From: Pelomonas saccharophila_A
GTDB taxonomy: Bacteria > Pseudomonadota > Gammaproteobacteria > Burkholderiales > Burkholderiaceae_C
Length of the DNA: 64,000 bases
Assembly: GCF_031458095.1 (NCBI RefSeq)
Contig: NZ_JAVDXU010000003.1
Span: 124,001-188,000, forward strand
Reading direction: 5' to 3'
The notes under the pieces were generated by a model. The model was not told where the DNA came from, ran no database searches, and saw only the letters and a list, made by a program, of their open reading frames with translations. This document shows, piece by piece, positions 49,712-58,777 of this stretch. Positions within the stretch are counted from its first letter, which is position 1, and every line of letters begins with the position of its first letter. The translations under genes were made by a program, and so were the position numbers.

Positions 49712-51372
49712 GTCGTCGTCCTCACGCTGTCTCCGATGCTTGTCGCTGTCGTTGTCGCTTCACCCGGCCAGCGCGTCGCCCACCAACGGGCGACGTCTCG
49801 GCGTTGTGCTTCGCTCATGTGCAGCCCGAGCTTGGTGCGGCGCCACAGCACGTCGTCGGGCGTGCGTGCCCATTCGTGGTCGTGCAGATAGACGAGCTCG
49901 CCCTCGTGCAGGCCCGGTGCGATCTCTTCACCCAGGCCTTCGGCCCCAAGAACCCTGTCGATGCGAGCGCCATAGCAACGCGCCAGCCGGTGGCGCAGTT
50001 TGACCGGCAGCGCCGGATGCCGCTCCCCTAGCTTCTGTTCAAAACGCGCGAAGTCGACGTCGGGCCGGGTGGCCGGGCCTATCCAGGCACTCAGGTCGCC
50101 GCCGGGCAGCCAGGCGCCCGCGGTCCAGGCGGCCGTCTTCAAGCCCAGGCCTTTGCAAAGCCCGTCCGCCGCGTCTTCGGCCAGCTTGCGAAAGGTCGTG
50201 ATCTTGCCGCCCCACACGGTCAGCAAGGGCGCCCCGTCGGTGTCCTGCTCGAGCAGGTAGTCGCGGGTCACGGCCGAGGGATCTTCGGCGTCGTCCTCGA
50301 TCAGCGGGCGCACGCCGGAGTAGCTCCACACCACGTCGCCCGGCGTCACCGGCTTGACCAGGTAGCGGCTCGCCTGTTCGCAGAGGTAGCGGATCTCGTC
50401 GTCGGCTATCTTCGCTTCGCCGGCCGGGCCCTGGTGCTCGACGTCGGTGGTGCCGATGAGCGTGTAGTCGCCCTCGTAGGGAATGATGAAGATGATGCGC
50501 TTGTCGGCGCCCTGCAGCGCGTAGGCGTGGTCGTGGTCGAACAGCTTGGGCACGACGATGTGGCTGCCCTTGACCAGCCGCAGCGGCTTGATCTTGGATG
50601 CCTGCGCGTGGGCGTGCTCCTTCAGAAACTGAGCCGCCCAGGGCCCCGCCGCGTTGACGAGGGCCCGGGCGCGCACGCGGCGGACGCTGCCCGTGGCGTC
50701 CTGGAGGGTGACCTGCCATTGGCTGCGGTCGCGCTGGGCGTCGACGCAGCGCCAGCCGGTCAACACCTGGGCCCCCCGCTCGGCGGCGTCCAGCGCGTTG
50801 AGCACCACCAGCCGGGCGTCGTCGGTCCAGCCGTCGGAGTACAGGAAGGCACGGGAATAGCGCGGGTTCAACGGGGCGCCCAAGGCGTGCCCGCGCAGGC
50901 GGATGGTGCGTGAGCCGGGCAGGAACTCGCGCCGCGCAAGATGGTCGTAGAGGAACAGGCCGATGCGCATCATCCACACCGGCCGCATGCTCGGGTCGTG
51001 CGGCACCACCAGCCGCAGCGGCCACATGATGTGCGGGGCACTGCGCAGCAGCACCTCGCGCTCGGCCAGCGCCTTGCGCACCAGCCCGAAGTCGTAGTAC
51101 TCCAGGTAGCGGATGCCACCGTGGACCATCTTGGTGGATGCCGACGACGTATGCGCGGCCAGGTCGTCCTTCTCGCAAAGCACCACGGACAGGCCGCGCC
51201 CGGCCAGGTCGCGCGCGATGCCGGCGCCGTTGATGCCGCCGCCCACGATGAGCACGTCGCACGCTGGCTCTGCACCCGGGTGGGCGGGAGCTGCGGCCGG
51301 CTGTGTCGCGCCCGTCAGGGAGTCGTTCAAGCTGTCTCCGTTCTGCGTGAGGGGGCGCTGCGCGTGCGCCAT
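49702..51372 (-). CDS. glpD: Glycerol-3-phosphate dehydrogenase GlpD
   Basis: A 556-residue FAD-dependent enzyme that oxidises glycerol-3-phosphate to DHAP, feeding electrons to the quinone pool. The FAD motif CDVLIVGGGINGAGIARDLAG lies near residues 38-58, and the HTSSASTKMVHGGIRYLEY segment is family-typical. A frame to 51570 crosses the regulator promoter; ATG 51372 gives MAHAQRPLTQNG. It is the first gene of the operon. No glycerol kinase gene is in the window, so imported glycerol must be phosphorylated by an enzyme encoded elsewhere. Confidence 0.92.
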   Translation of the reverse strand: MAHAQRPLTQNGDSLNDSLTGATQPAAAPAHPGAEPACDVLIVGGGINGAGIARDLAGRGLSVVLCEKDDLAAHTSSASTKMVHGGIRYLEYYDFGLVRKALAEREVLLRSAPHIMWPLRLVVPHDPSMRPVWMMRIGLFLYDHLARREFLPGSRTIRLRGHALGAPLNPRYSRAFLYSDGWTDDARLVVLNALDAAERGAQVLTGWRCVDAQRDRSQWQVTLQDATGSVRRVRARALVNAAGPWAAQFLKEHAHAQASKIKPLRLVKGSHIVVPKLFDHDHAYALQGADKRIIFIIPYEGDYTLIGTTDVEHQGPAGEAKIADDEIRYLCEQASRYLVKPVTPGDVVWSYSGVRPLIEDDAEDPSAVTRDYLLEQDTDGAPLLTVWGGKITTFRKLAEDAADGLCKGLGLKTAAWTAGAWLPGGDLSAWIGPATRPDVDFARFEQKLGERHPALPVKLRHRLARCYGARIDRVLGAEGLGEEIAPGLHEGELVYLHDHEWARTPDDVLWRRTKLGLHMSEAQRRDVARWWATRWPGEATTTATSIGDSVRTTTWS

Positions 51373-51376
51373 GGAT

Positions 51377-51432
51377 GTTCGCTTTTGTTCGCATGCGTTC
51401 GAACTTTTTCTTTTTAAGCCACAAGCGAACGC
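51377..51432. promoter_or_regulatory. Repeated TTCG/CGAA sites in the glpD-glpR promoter region
   Basis: Four sites with a GTTCG or CGAAC core lie in the space between glpD and the divergent regulator: GTTCGC (51377-51382), GTTCGC (51387-51392), the palindrome GTTCGAAC (51397-51404) and GCGAAC (51425-51430). GlpR operators in E. coli contain TTCG...CGAA cores, so this is the probable control region of both genes, with the regulator nearby. Confidence 0.6.
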
Positions 51433-51514
51433 TGCGCAAGCGCAAATCCCCCCTAGGGAACATCCCGGCTCGCCTTTACGCTGATCCTCCAGACTTGAAG
51501 CCAGCCCTGCGCGC

Positions 51515-52279
51515 ATGATCCCCAACCCTCGACAAGCCCTGCTGATCCAGGAGGTGTGCAAGCGCGGCACGGTCTCGGTGGAGGCCTTGGCCGAGAAGTT
51601 CGGCGTGACGTTGCAAACGGTGCGTCGCGACGTGAAGCAGCTCGCCGCGGCGGGCCTGCTCGCGCGCTTTCACGGCGGCGTGCGCATGCCGACCTCAACG
51701 ACCGAGAACATCGCGTACCGGCAGCGCCAGCAGCTCAACGAGCACAGCAAGCAGCGCATCGCGCGGGCCATCGCGGCAGTCGTGCCGCAAGACTGCTCGC
51801 TGATCATCAACATCGGCACGACGGCCGAGGCGGTTGCGCGCGAGCTGATGAACCACCAGGGCCTGCGGGTCATCACCAACAACCTCAATGTCGCCGCCAT
51901 CCTGAGCGACAACCCCGCCTGCGAGGTCATCGTGGCGGGTGGCGTGGTGCGGTCCCGCGACCGGGGCATCGTCGGCGAAGCCACGGTGGACTTCATCAGC
52001 CAGTTCAAGGTGGACATCGGGCTGATCGGCATTTCCGGCATCGAGGACGACGGCACCTTGCGCGACTTCGACTACCGCGAGGTCAAGGTCGCACGGGCGA
52101 TCATCGAGCACTCGCGGCAGGTGTGGCTGGCGGCCGATCATTCGAAGTTCAACCGGCCGGCCATGGTCAAGCTGGCCAGGCTCGACGAGGTCGACATGCT
52201 GTTCACCGACCAGGTGCCGCCAACGCCGTTTCCAGCACTTCTGGCGGAAGCGGGGGTGCAGTGCGAGGTGGCGCCTTGA
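51515..52279 (+). CDS. glpR: DeoR-family regulator, GlpR-like
   Basis: A 254-residue DeoR-type repressor with an N-terminal winged helix (RQALLIQEVCKRGTVSVEALAEKF and TVRRDVKQLAAAGLLAR) and a C-terminal sugar-phosphate-binding domain (about 75-240; IINIGTTAEAVARELM). The divergent position next to glpD and the TTCG/CGAA sites between them support GlpR, with glycerol-3-phosphate as inducer. It is followed by 135 nt without genes. Confidence 0.88.
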   Translation: MIPNPRQALLIQEVCKRGTVSVEALAEKFGVTLQTVRRDVKQLAAAGLLARFHGGVRMPTSTTENIAYRQRQQLNEHSKQRIARAIAAVVPQDCSLIINIGTTAEAVARELMNHQGLRVITNNLNVAAILSDNPACEVIVAGGVVRSRDRGIVGEATVDFISQFKVDIGLIGISGIEDDGTLRDFDYREVKVARAIIEHSRQVWLAADHSKFNRPAMVKLARLDEVDMLFTDQVPPTPFPALLAEAGVQCEVAP

Positions 52280-52413
52280 GATGGAGAAGGTACCGCAAGG
52301 CCCTGGCATCCACGAACACCGCCAGGCGCGAGCTGCGGGACATCCGCGCTTGCCGAGCCGCAACAGGCTGTGAGCTGCCGTTCGCGTTGAAGCTGCTCGG
52401 TGGTATGTCGACC

Positions 52414-52725
52414 TTAGTGCCGCTTCCAAAGTGCGACAACCACGGGGTCGTCCGTGACGTAACGCTGTCGAAATGCTGCGTCAGCTACTACGCGCGTGGC
52501 CCAGTCCCGCACATCCTGCGTTGGTCGATCTTCACCAAGATACTCGGCGCGGCCGAAAACGCTGCGCGCCTGATCGCGAAAGAGATAGGCGTCATACCAC
52601 TGGCCATCTTCTCTTTGCGAAGGAAATTCCATGTAATGTCCGAAAACCCAGTTCTCGGGATGATTGCTCCGTCTCGTCTTGCGGGGAGCAACGTTGTAGA
52701 AGATGCCATGCATGACAGGCCTCAC
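52414..52725 (-). CDS. Unknown cytosolic protein coupled to pilY1
   Basis: I do not recognise this protein (103 residues with the GTG start at 52725, 99 with ATG 52713). It has no signal peptide or membrane segment. The sequence is rich in aromatic residues and Arg (ENWVFGHYMEFPSQRED), ending VVVALWKRH. The GTG overlaps the pilY1 stop (GTGA), so it is translated with pilY1, and the start at 52713 has GAGG 8 nt upstream. It is the last gene of the minor-pilin operon. A cytosolic product in such an operon is odd; a regulatory or assembly role is only a guess. Confidence 0.65.
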   Translation of the reverse strand: MRPVMHGIFYNVAPRKTRRSNHPENWVFGHYMEFPSQREDGQWYDAYLFRDQARSVFGRAEYLGEDRPTQDVRDWATRVVADAAFRQRYVTDDPVVVALWKRH

Positions 52726-55700
52726 TTGTTGACTTGGATCTCTCGCCAGTTCATGCGCTTGAGCCCCAGGGTGGCGGGCGGGCGCGTTTCAATGCGCTCG
52801 ACCGGCTTGCATTCGTTGCCCGAGCAACCCGAGCCATCATTGCCCGCCATCAGCTGTGATTTGCCGACCCCTTTGACGTTGACGCTGTAGTACTGCAGAT
52901 CGTTGATCACCCCGTTGATGGGCGCATAGCAGGAAGGGCCGCCCCTCGTCACGGCGCAGTTTCCGGTACCCAGGTCGAGGGCATAGACCCGACTGCTGCC
53001 GTTCGGCGAACACGCATCCGCGGTGCTCGGCGACGTTGCCGCAAAGGCGACGGTCCCATAGAAGGATGTCGGGTCGGACAGCACGCGCCACCCTGCCCCA
53101 CCCGCCGATACACCCAGATCGACGAACCAGCCCAGCTGACTGCGCAGATCCAACGAGATCTTGGCGCTCAAATCGGTCAGCTGCCGCATATGGGCGACGG
53201 TCAGAGGGAATGTGATGCCAGGCGGCAGATCGGACTTCGTGCCGTTCACGCTGCCGTCATTGCTGAACTGCGCATTGGTCCCATCGATGATGGCAAAAAA
53301 GCGCTGGGCCTGGCTGCTGTTCAAGTCGCTCGAATCCAGCAGTCGACCGGTGCCCACGGCGATATAGCGTCGGTTGCTTCCCGGCTGCACCACCGGCAAG
53401 GGCCTGCTGGTGATGGGCAGAGGCTTGCCATCGGATCCGACCAAGGTCGCGAACTTGACCGCATTGGGATAGCTGCCGGTTCCCGTCACGTCCACGCGCC
53501 AGACATTGCCCATCAGATCGCCGCCATAGATGGCATCCGCGACGCCGTCGGTCAGGTCGATCACGAAAGCGTTCACCTGGGCCAGGCCGGCCTGCTTGGT
53601 GGTCGAGCATTCGCTACAAGGTGCAGCCACCTTTTCCAGCAAGGCGCCATTGCGAGGATTGATGAAGAAGAAATAGCCCTGGCCGCCGCTGTTGTTGTAG
53701 CCGGAGCCTGCCACCACGACCCAGCCGTACTTGCGCGTCTTGACCACCGCAGGCTGGCCATAGGTGAATCCCAGTTGGGGGTCGCTGAACTCCCAAAGCA
53801 CCTTCTGGGCGGCCGTCGCTTCACTGGTCACTGAAGACGGGTCGGTGACGTCGAGGGCGTAAATGGTTTTGCCCCCCTTGCCCAGTCCGCCGATCAGCAG
53901 TGTGCGCCAATCCGTGCCACTGCCCCCCTGCGTGCGGCCCAGGTCGACGTCAATGACCTGTGGGCTGGCATCGAGGAGGAAGTGGTGGACGAAGTCGGGA
54001 TTGCCGAACGACGCCAAGCCGCTGACGCTCGGATTGGACGTCGGTCCCTCGAACACGCCGCCCGGCACAAAGGCCCACACCTCTTTGCCGGCGGTCGGGC
54101 CACTGAGAGTGCCGTCGACGGCATGCAGCATGCCGGCATTGGTGCCCACATAGACCATCTTCCGGCGGTTGGCGTAGTTGGCCTTGAAGACGTCATAGCC
54201 CGGGTTGCTGGCACTCGAGTAAGGGGCGGAAGGCGGGCCGACCGGGCGCGCTTTGGCGTTGACGATGTCGCCGACGAGACCCGCTCGGTCGCGATAGGCG
54301 TGGGTGGAGCCAGGCGCCACGGACGACCTCTCGTTGGTTCGCTCGCCGCGCACATAGTTGAGATAGTCGATGGCGTCGTTGCCGCCTCCGTAGCTCGTAT
54401 TCAGCGCCCGGCGTTGTGAGGCCGAGATGGTGTCTTCCCTGAAGGGGACCCCCCTCCCCTTGGCAGCGTCGAAGGTGACGATGTTGCGCCCGTTCTTCCA
54501 GCCGGTGCCGGCCGCCTGCGCGGCCAGCACCTCCGAGAATTTCCATTGAGTGACCATGTCGGGCGCTCCGGTCTCGGCATCGAACACCGTGTTGCTGGCG
54601 ATCAGCTCGCCGGTCCAGGTCTTGGCGTCGTACTTCGTCGAATAGGCAGCCACGCCGAGCGCCGAGACCTGAGGCGAGGCGGTGGCGAACGATGTCGTGT
54701 AGGCATTGAGCTGGGAGGCGATGCTGGAAAACGTCTTTCTCAGCCCTGCCACCATCTGATCAGCCTGGGCGGCGGTGAAATAGTTGTCGGGCCGAGGAGC
54801 GCCGTCGGGCAGCTTGTCGCCGGTCGTGCTCCACCACGCCTTGTTGGCATCGAGTTGGGCCTTGGTGGCCGAGGACACCGAGAAAGTGCTCGGCGGATTG
54901 AAGCCGCCGAATTTGGCTGCCAGGTAGAACTGGTTGTTGGACCTGTAGCGCTGGTACTCCAGCACATCCAGCCAGTAGGTCTTGATGCTCTGGTTGCCTG
55001 GCAGGTCGGGCCGGATGTCGATCATGTTCGACCAGTAGGCCAGGCCCGCGATCAGCGCGCCGTTGTTGCTGCAGCAGCCGTTGTAGTTCTGGACGGAACC
55101 CAGGGACCCGCCAAGGCCTTGCAAGAGGCCGACCTTGTTGGTCCATTCCGTCGCATTGATCTCGGTGTCGCCGGACACCTCCGGAGGTTGCGCAGATTCG
55201 GACGCTCCGGTTGCCCCCGGCACATTGCGGTCGGCGTGGGTATTGACGTCGCCGATGCCGAGGATGAAGTTGCGCTGGCAGGAGTACTGAATGGGATCTT
55301 TCCAGGCCGTGATCACCGGGAAGCCGTCGGCCCAGGTCTTGCGCGTGGCCGCATCGGCGCTCGCCATCGAGCTCCACGCCGGCACATTGCCCTTGTTGCG
55401 GAAGTAGCGCTGCACGCCGTAGTACAGCTCGCTGACCGGGTCGAAGTATTTGTATCCGCCCGGGGTGATCTCGCCGAACTTGTTCAGGTAGTTCATCACC
55501 CCGCTGTTGGCCACGGCCACGCCGAACTCCCCGCTCGTCGACCTTGCGTCGGCCGGATCCGGATTGGCGAGCATCACGCCCGTCGACGCATCCCATTCAG
55601 CACTGGCGTTGGCGATCGGCAGACCTCCCGGCACCGGGGACTGGGGTCCGATGAACTTCTGGCGCGCACGAAGCACGCCGCCGTCACGGTTCATGTTGGC

Positions 55701-56558
55701 CGTACTGATGTTGCTGTCGTTGAGATAGCCGAAAGCGCTGTACCGGATCTTGTCCGCGTACTGCTGCAGCAGTCCGGTCGGCTTGTACGCATTGCCGCCG
55801 TATTGCGCGCAGTTGCCTTCGAGGTTGTCGACGGACGCGGAGGCATCGCAAACCTTCACCCGGATGAAGACTTCGTAGAGCGTGCCGTGCTGGTAGACCG
55901 CGCCGGGGTCGTAGGCCGCGGCTGCGCCAGCAAAGTTGGTGGTGGGCAGGCCGGCTGCAGCGGTCATGAAGCGCATCTTGTTGCCCAGCGACCAGATGCG
56001 GGTGGAGATGCTGGCGGCAGCCGCGAAGGGCGTGGCTCCAGCCACGTCGGCGCTGCTGGAGACACTGCTGTCGGGAAAGTTCGTCGTATTTCCCTGGCTG
56101 GTCGCCCAGGCCTTCTCGAGCACGGTCAGCGAAGGGGTGTCGACCACCCGGTATCCCCCTGTCAGCGCCCAGCGGAAGGGGTCGATGGTCTGCATCGAAG
56201 CCCAGTTCAGGTAGTTGCCGCTCCAGTTGCCGGAGCATGTCCGCGTCGTGGTGCGCCCGACCGGATAGAAGTAGTTGTCGATTCCCACGCCATCCGTATA
56301 GCGATAGGCATAGCACTTGGCCGGATCGAAATAGCCGATGTAGTTGTTCGCCGAGGAGTAGGTCCGCGACGGGTGGGCGACGCTGATGGCGGTCGGGTAT
56401 TCGACCGAAAGCGCCAATGCCAGGTTGCCAGGGACGTTGACCGCCGAGAAGACGGGCTGGTCAGCCAAGGGCACCTGGGCGCTGGCCACCACGGCAGCGA
56501 TCAGCAGACCGGCAGCCACGAACAGGGCACGGAAGTTTCCTGATGGGAAAGAGTTCAT
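52722..56558 (-). CDS. pilY1: Type IV pilus tip adhesin/anti-retraction protein PilY1
   Basis: A 1278-residue PilY1. The signal peptide is MNSFPSGNFRALFVAAGLLIAAVVASAQ. The N-terminal half is Ser/Asn/Tyr-rich with a VWA-like surface region, and the C-terminal half (about 800-1230) is a PQQ-type beta propeller (FVPGGVFEGPTSNPS, LIGGLGKGGKTIYALDV). The calcium-binding loop of PilY1 is represented by VIDLTDGVADAIYGGDLMG, which is shorter than the standard loop. It promotes pilus extension and surface sensing. The longer frame to 56642 is rejected in favour of the signal peptide start. Confidence 0.93.
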   Translation of the reverse strand: MNSFPSGNFRALFVAAGLLIAAVVASAQVPLADQPVFSAVNVPGNLALALSVEYPTAISVAHPSRTYSSANNYIGYFDPAKCYAYRYTDGVGIDNYFYPVGRTTTRTCSGNWSGNYLNWASMQTIDPFRWALTGGYRVVDTPSLTVLEKAWATSQGNTTNFPDSSVSSSADVAGATPFAAAASISTRIWSLGNKMRFMTAAAGLPTTNFAGAAAAYDPGAVYQHGTLYEVFIRVKVCDASASVDNLEGNCAQYGGNAYKPTGLLQQYADKIRYSAFGYLNDSNISTANMNRDGGVLRARQKFIGPQSPVPGGLPIANASAEWDASTGVMLANPDPADARSTSGEFGVAVANSGVMNYLNKFGEITPGGYKYFDPVSELYYGVQRYFRNKGNVPAWSSMASADAATRKTWADGFPVITAWKDPIQYSCQRNFILGIGDVNTHADRNVPGATGASESAQPPEVSGDTEINATEWTNKVGLLQGLGGSLGSVQNYNGCCSNNGALIAGLAYWSNMIDIRPDLPGNQSIKTYWLDVLEYQRYRSNNQFYLAAKFGGFNPPSTFSVSSATKAQLDANKAWWSTTGDKLPDGAPRPDNYFTAAQADQMVAGLRKTFSSIASQLNAYTTSFATASPQVSALGVAAYSTKYDAKTWTGELIASNTVFDAETGAPDMVTQWKFSEVLAAQAAGTGWKNGRNIVTFDAAKGRGVPFREDTISASQRRALNTSYGGGNDAIDYLNYVRGERTNERSSVAPGSTHAYRDRAGLVGDIVNAKARPVGPPSAPYSSASNPGYDVFKANYANRRKMVYVGTNAGMLHAVDGTLSGPTAGKEVWAFVPGGVFEGPTSNPSVSGLASFGNPDFVHHFLLDASPQVIDVDLGRTQGGSGTDWRTLLIGGLGKGGKTIYALDVTDPSSVTSEATAAQKVLWEFSDPQLGFTYGQPAVVKTRKYGWVVVAGSGYNNSGGQGYFFFINPRNGALLEKVAAPCSECSTTKQAGLAQVNAFVIDLTDGVADAIYGGDLMGNVWRVDVTGTGSYPNAVKFATLVGSDGKPLPITSRPLPVVQPGSNRRYIAVGTGRLLDSSDLNSSQAQRFFAIIDGTNAQFSNDGSVNGTKSDLPPGITFPLTVAHMRQLTDLSAKISLDLRSQLGWFVDLGVSAGGAGWRVLSDPTSFYGTVAFAATSPSTADACSPNGSSRVYALDLGTGNCAVTRGGPSCYAPINGVINDLQYYSVNVKGVGKSQLMAGNDGSGCSGNECKPVERIETRPPATLGLKRMNWREIQVNK

Positions 56559-56589
56559 GCGGAACCTCGGATCACCGCGGTCGGCGGAT

Positions 56590-57237
56590 TCAATTGGTGG
56601 TGAACGTGGACTGGAAGAAGGACTGCGTCTTGCGAGGGCCACTCACACGCACCGAGATCCGATAGATCGGCTGTTGTGGCACAGCGCCGGGATTCGCGTC
56701 TGCTCCGCCCTCACTGGTCTGGGAATTGATCCATTCGCTCGAGCCGCCGCCGAATGCGGCCTGGTTGACCATCGAGCATGTGCTCGGGCCGCACAGGCCC
56801 GGCGCCGTCGCCATGCGATCGACCACGTAGCGCACCGTCACACCCAGGTCGCGTATGAGGATGTCGTTGCCGGCGGAGCCGACATTCCCGAACTCAGCCT
56901 CGGACAGCAGCGCCAACGGAATGCTCTGGGCATTGGTCGGGAGCAGGGTCGCCTTGTAGTTGGCGACTTTCAGATCCTGGTTGCGCGCGTTCACATCGGC
57001 CAGGGCGCCGGCGTTTCGCACGCTGTCCATCGCGACCTCAATGGCCCTCTCGCCCTGGTTGGCGAGGTCCTTCTTGAAGCCGAGGCTGCCGACGATCTGC
57101 TGACCTGCGGTGATGGAACGCGCGATGGCCACCGCTCCGATCAGCAGAATCACCAGCGTGATGAGAACGAAGATCAGCACGAAGCCGCGCTGGATACGCA
57201 GGCTTGACCGGTGTGGGTTTGAGACCATGAGCTTCAT
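56590..57237 (-). CDS. pilX: Type IV pilus minor pilin PilX
   Basis: A 215-residue minor pilin. The prepilin peptidase site follows a long basic leader (MKLMVSNPHRSSLRIQRG) and cuts before FVLIFVLITLVILL; position +5 is Phe rather than the usual Glu, as in some PilX/GspK-like proteins that start the pilus tip. A frame to 57525 overlaps pilW and is not used. It begins 5 nt after the pilW stop. Confidence 0.85.
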   Translation of the reverse strand: MKLMVSNPHRSSLRIQRGFVLIFVLITLVILLIGAVAIARSITAGQQIVGSLGFKKDLANQGERAIEVAMDSVRNAGALADVNARNQDLKVANYKATLLPTNAQSIPLALLSEAEFGNVGSAGNDILIRDLGVTVRYVVDRMATAPGLCGPSTCSMVNQAAFGGGSSEWINSQTSEGGADANPGAVPQQPIYRISVRVSGPRKTQSFFQSTFTTN

Positions 57238-57242
57238 CGCCG

Positions 57243-58379
57243 TCAACGCGAATCGCGGATGTTGCGCAGCGGGACAGTGAACTCGACAACGCGGTAGCGC
57301 TGATTGGTTGTCCCGGCCGGCACGGCGAACCTGTAGCGCAGCGCCTCGTCGAGATCGCTGAACAGGGTCAGGCTGGCAGGCGTGACCTCCGTCTTGTCGA
57401 CCAGATCGCTGCGCAGGACCAGGCCGATTCGGACCGCGAGAATGCTTTGCAGCCGCCCTTGCGATGCCACGCTTGCATTCGTCAACTCGGCGGCCGTGAA
57501 TCCGGCGGTGCTCGGAGCAACCCATGCGTCCACCTGGCCGCCCTTGCCCGTGTCGACGCCATAACGCACTCGCAGGTCGACGACGCCTTCAACCAGGGGC
57601 TGACTGCCGTCTGCATTCAACTGCAGCAGGTCATACGCGAAGAGGGTGCCGCCGGCGCCGATGCCGAGCAGCTCGAGGCGCGGCTGATTGCCGACCAGGT
57701 TGCCGAGCAGGGTGACGAAGGAGTTCCCCGTCGAGAACGATCTGATCCCCAGGCCTCCAATGGTCTCGGCGGCGTAGCTGCCCCCGAACTCCAGGACAGG
57801 CACACGACCCCCGACGAAGCCGGCATTGACCTGCTGAACCATGCATCCGAGCCCGACCTGCGACAGCAACGCGAGGTCCCCGGCACGCATGCCCAAGGTG
57901 TTTGACAGCGTCAACCGCTCTGCGGTGACGGACTTCGGAGCCACGGGCAGGCTGCTCTCACCGAGACCGGCATTGCCCGTAGCGACAGCAATCACGTCGG
58001 AGCCGTTGGCTCCGGCGCCAGCGAACACCACCAGGGGGACCAGGCGGTAGCTTCCGGGCACCGCCGAGAAGGGCGCCGGAAACCCCCTTGCCGCAGGCAG
58101 CAATTGCGCCTTGTCGCGGGATGCGTGGACCAGGCAGCCGTAGTTTTCCGCAACGGTCTGACTGAAGCCGGCGCCTGCACTGCGCAGCTCCCGGTCCAGG
58201 AAGTATGCGGCGTAGGCTGCATTGCTGGTCAGGTCGTTGCCGGATGACACGCCGCGGCGAAAGGACTCCTGACGCAGCACCAAGACGGAAACCGCGAGTG
58301 TCAGCACCAGCCCGATGACCATCGCGACCATCAGCTCGGGCAAGGAAAAGCCCCGCATCGACGCAGTGCTGGCACTCAT
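57243..58379 (-). CDS. pilW: Type IV pilus minor pilin PilW
   Basis: A 378-residue minor pilin with leader MSASTASMRG and the mature N-terminus FSLPELMVAMVIGLVLTLAV (Glu+5 present). The long C-terminal part is secreted, as in PilW proteins of 270-400 residues. It overlaps the pilV stop by four nt (ATGA). Confidence 0.9.
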   Translation of the reverse strand: MSASTASMRGFSLPELMVAMVIGLVLTLAVSVLVLRQESFRRGVSSGNDLTSNAAYAAYFLDRELRSAGAGFSQTVAENYGCLVHASRDKAQLLPAARGFPAPFSAVPGSYRLVPLVVFAGAGANGSDVIAVATGNAGLGESSLPVAPKSVTAERLTLSNTLGMRAGDLALLSQVGLGCMVQQVNAGFVGGRVPVLEFGGSYAAETIGGLGIRSFSTGNSFVTLLGNLVGNQPRLELLGIGAGGTLFAYDLLQLNADGSQPLVEGVVDLRVRYGVDTGKGGQVDAWVAPSTAGFTAAELTNASVASQGRLQSILAVRIGLVLRSDLVDKTEVTPASLTLFSDLDEALRYRFAVPAGTTNQRYRVVEFTVPLRNIRDSR

Positions 58380-58777
58380 CGCGGAATCACCACGTCAGTC
58401 AGGTACTGGTGCGTGTCACCAGCGCTGCGGCCCGATTGTGAGAACGACCAGGTCACCGTGATGCGGGCCTTGGTGGCGTCGGTGGCAGTGACTGTGCCGA
58501 TGCCGTTGGGGACGCCTTTCGCGCTCGTGTCGGCCACCCGCGCTGCCCAGGCCTTCACAACGGCCGGGCTCACGTCGACGGTATTCGAATTGAACATGAT
58601 GGCGGCCATTTCGCTTGCCAACAGCGTTGCCCGCTGCGCGTCTTCGCTGCCAACCGACAGCTGCATTGCCCGCGCCTGAAGCGCGACGAGCCCCAACAGA
58701 CCGAAAGACGTGATCAGCAAGCCGACCAGCATCTCGATCAGCGAGAAACCTTGATTGGACGATCTGGACTTGCGCAT
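58376..58777 (-). CDS. pilV: Type IV pilus minor pilin PilV
   Basis: A 133-residue minor pilin with leader MRKSRSSNQG and mature start FSLIEMLVGLLITSFGLLGL (Glu+5 present). ATG 58777 overlaps the fimT stop by one nt (TGATG). ATG 58786 (MSVMRKSRSSNQG) would add three residues and is an equal alternative. The C-terminal half ends QYLTDVVIPR. Confidence 0.88.
   Translation of the reverse strand: MRKSRSSNQGFSLIEMLVGLLITSFGLLGLVALQARAMQLSVGSEDAQRATLLASEMAAIMFNSNTVDVSPAVVKAWAARVADTSAKGVPNGIGTVTATDATKARITVTWSFSQSGRSAGDTHQYLTDVVIPR

Noticed and set aside
54546..56543. 665-codon open frame on the plus strand
   Set aside because: Antisense to pilY1; no family features.
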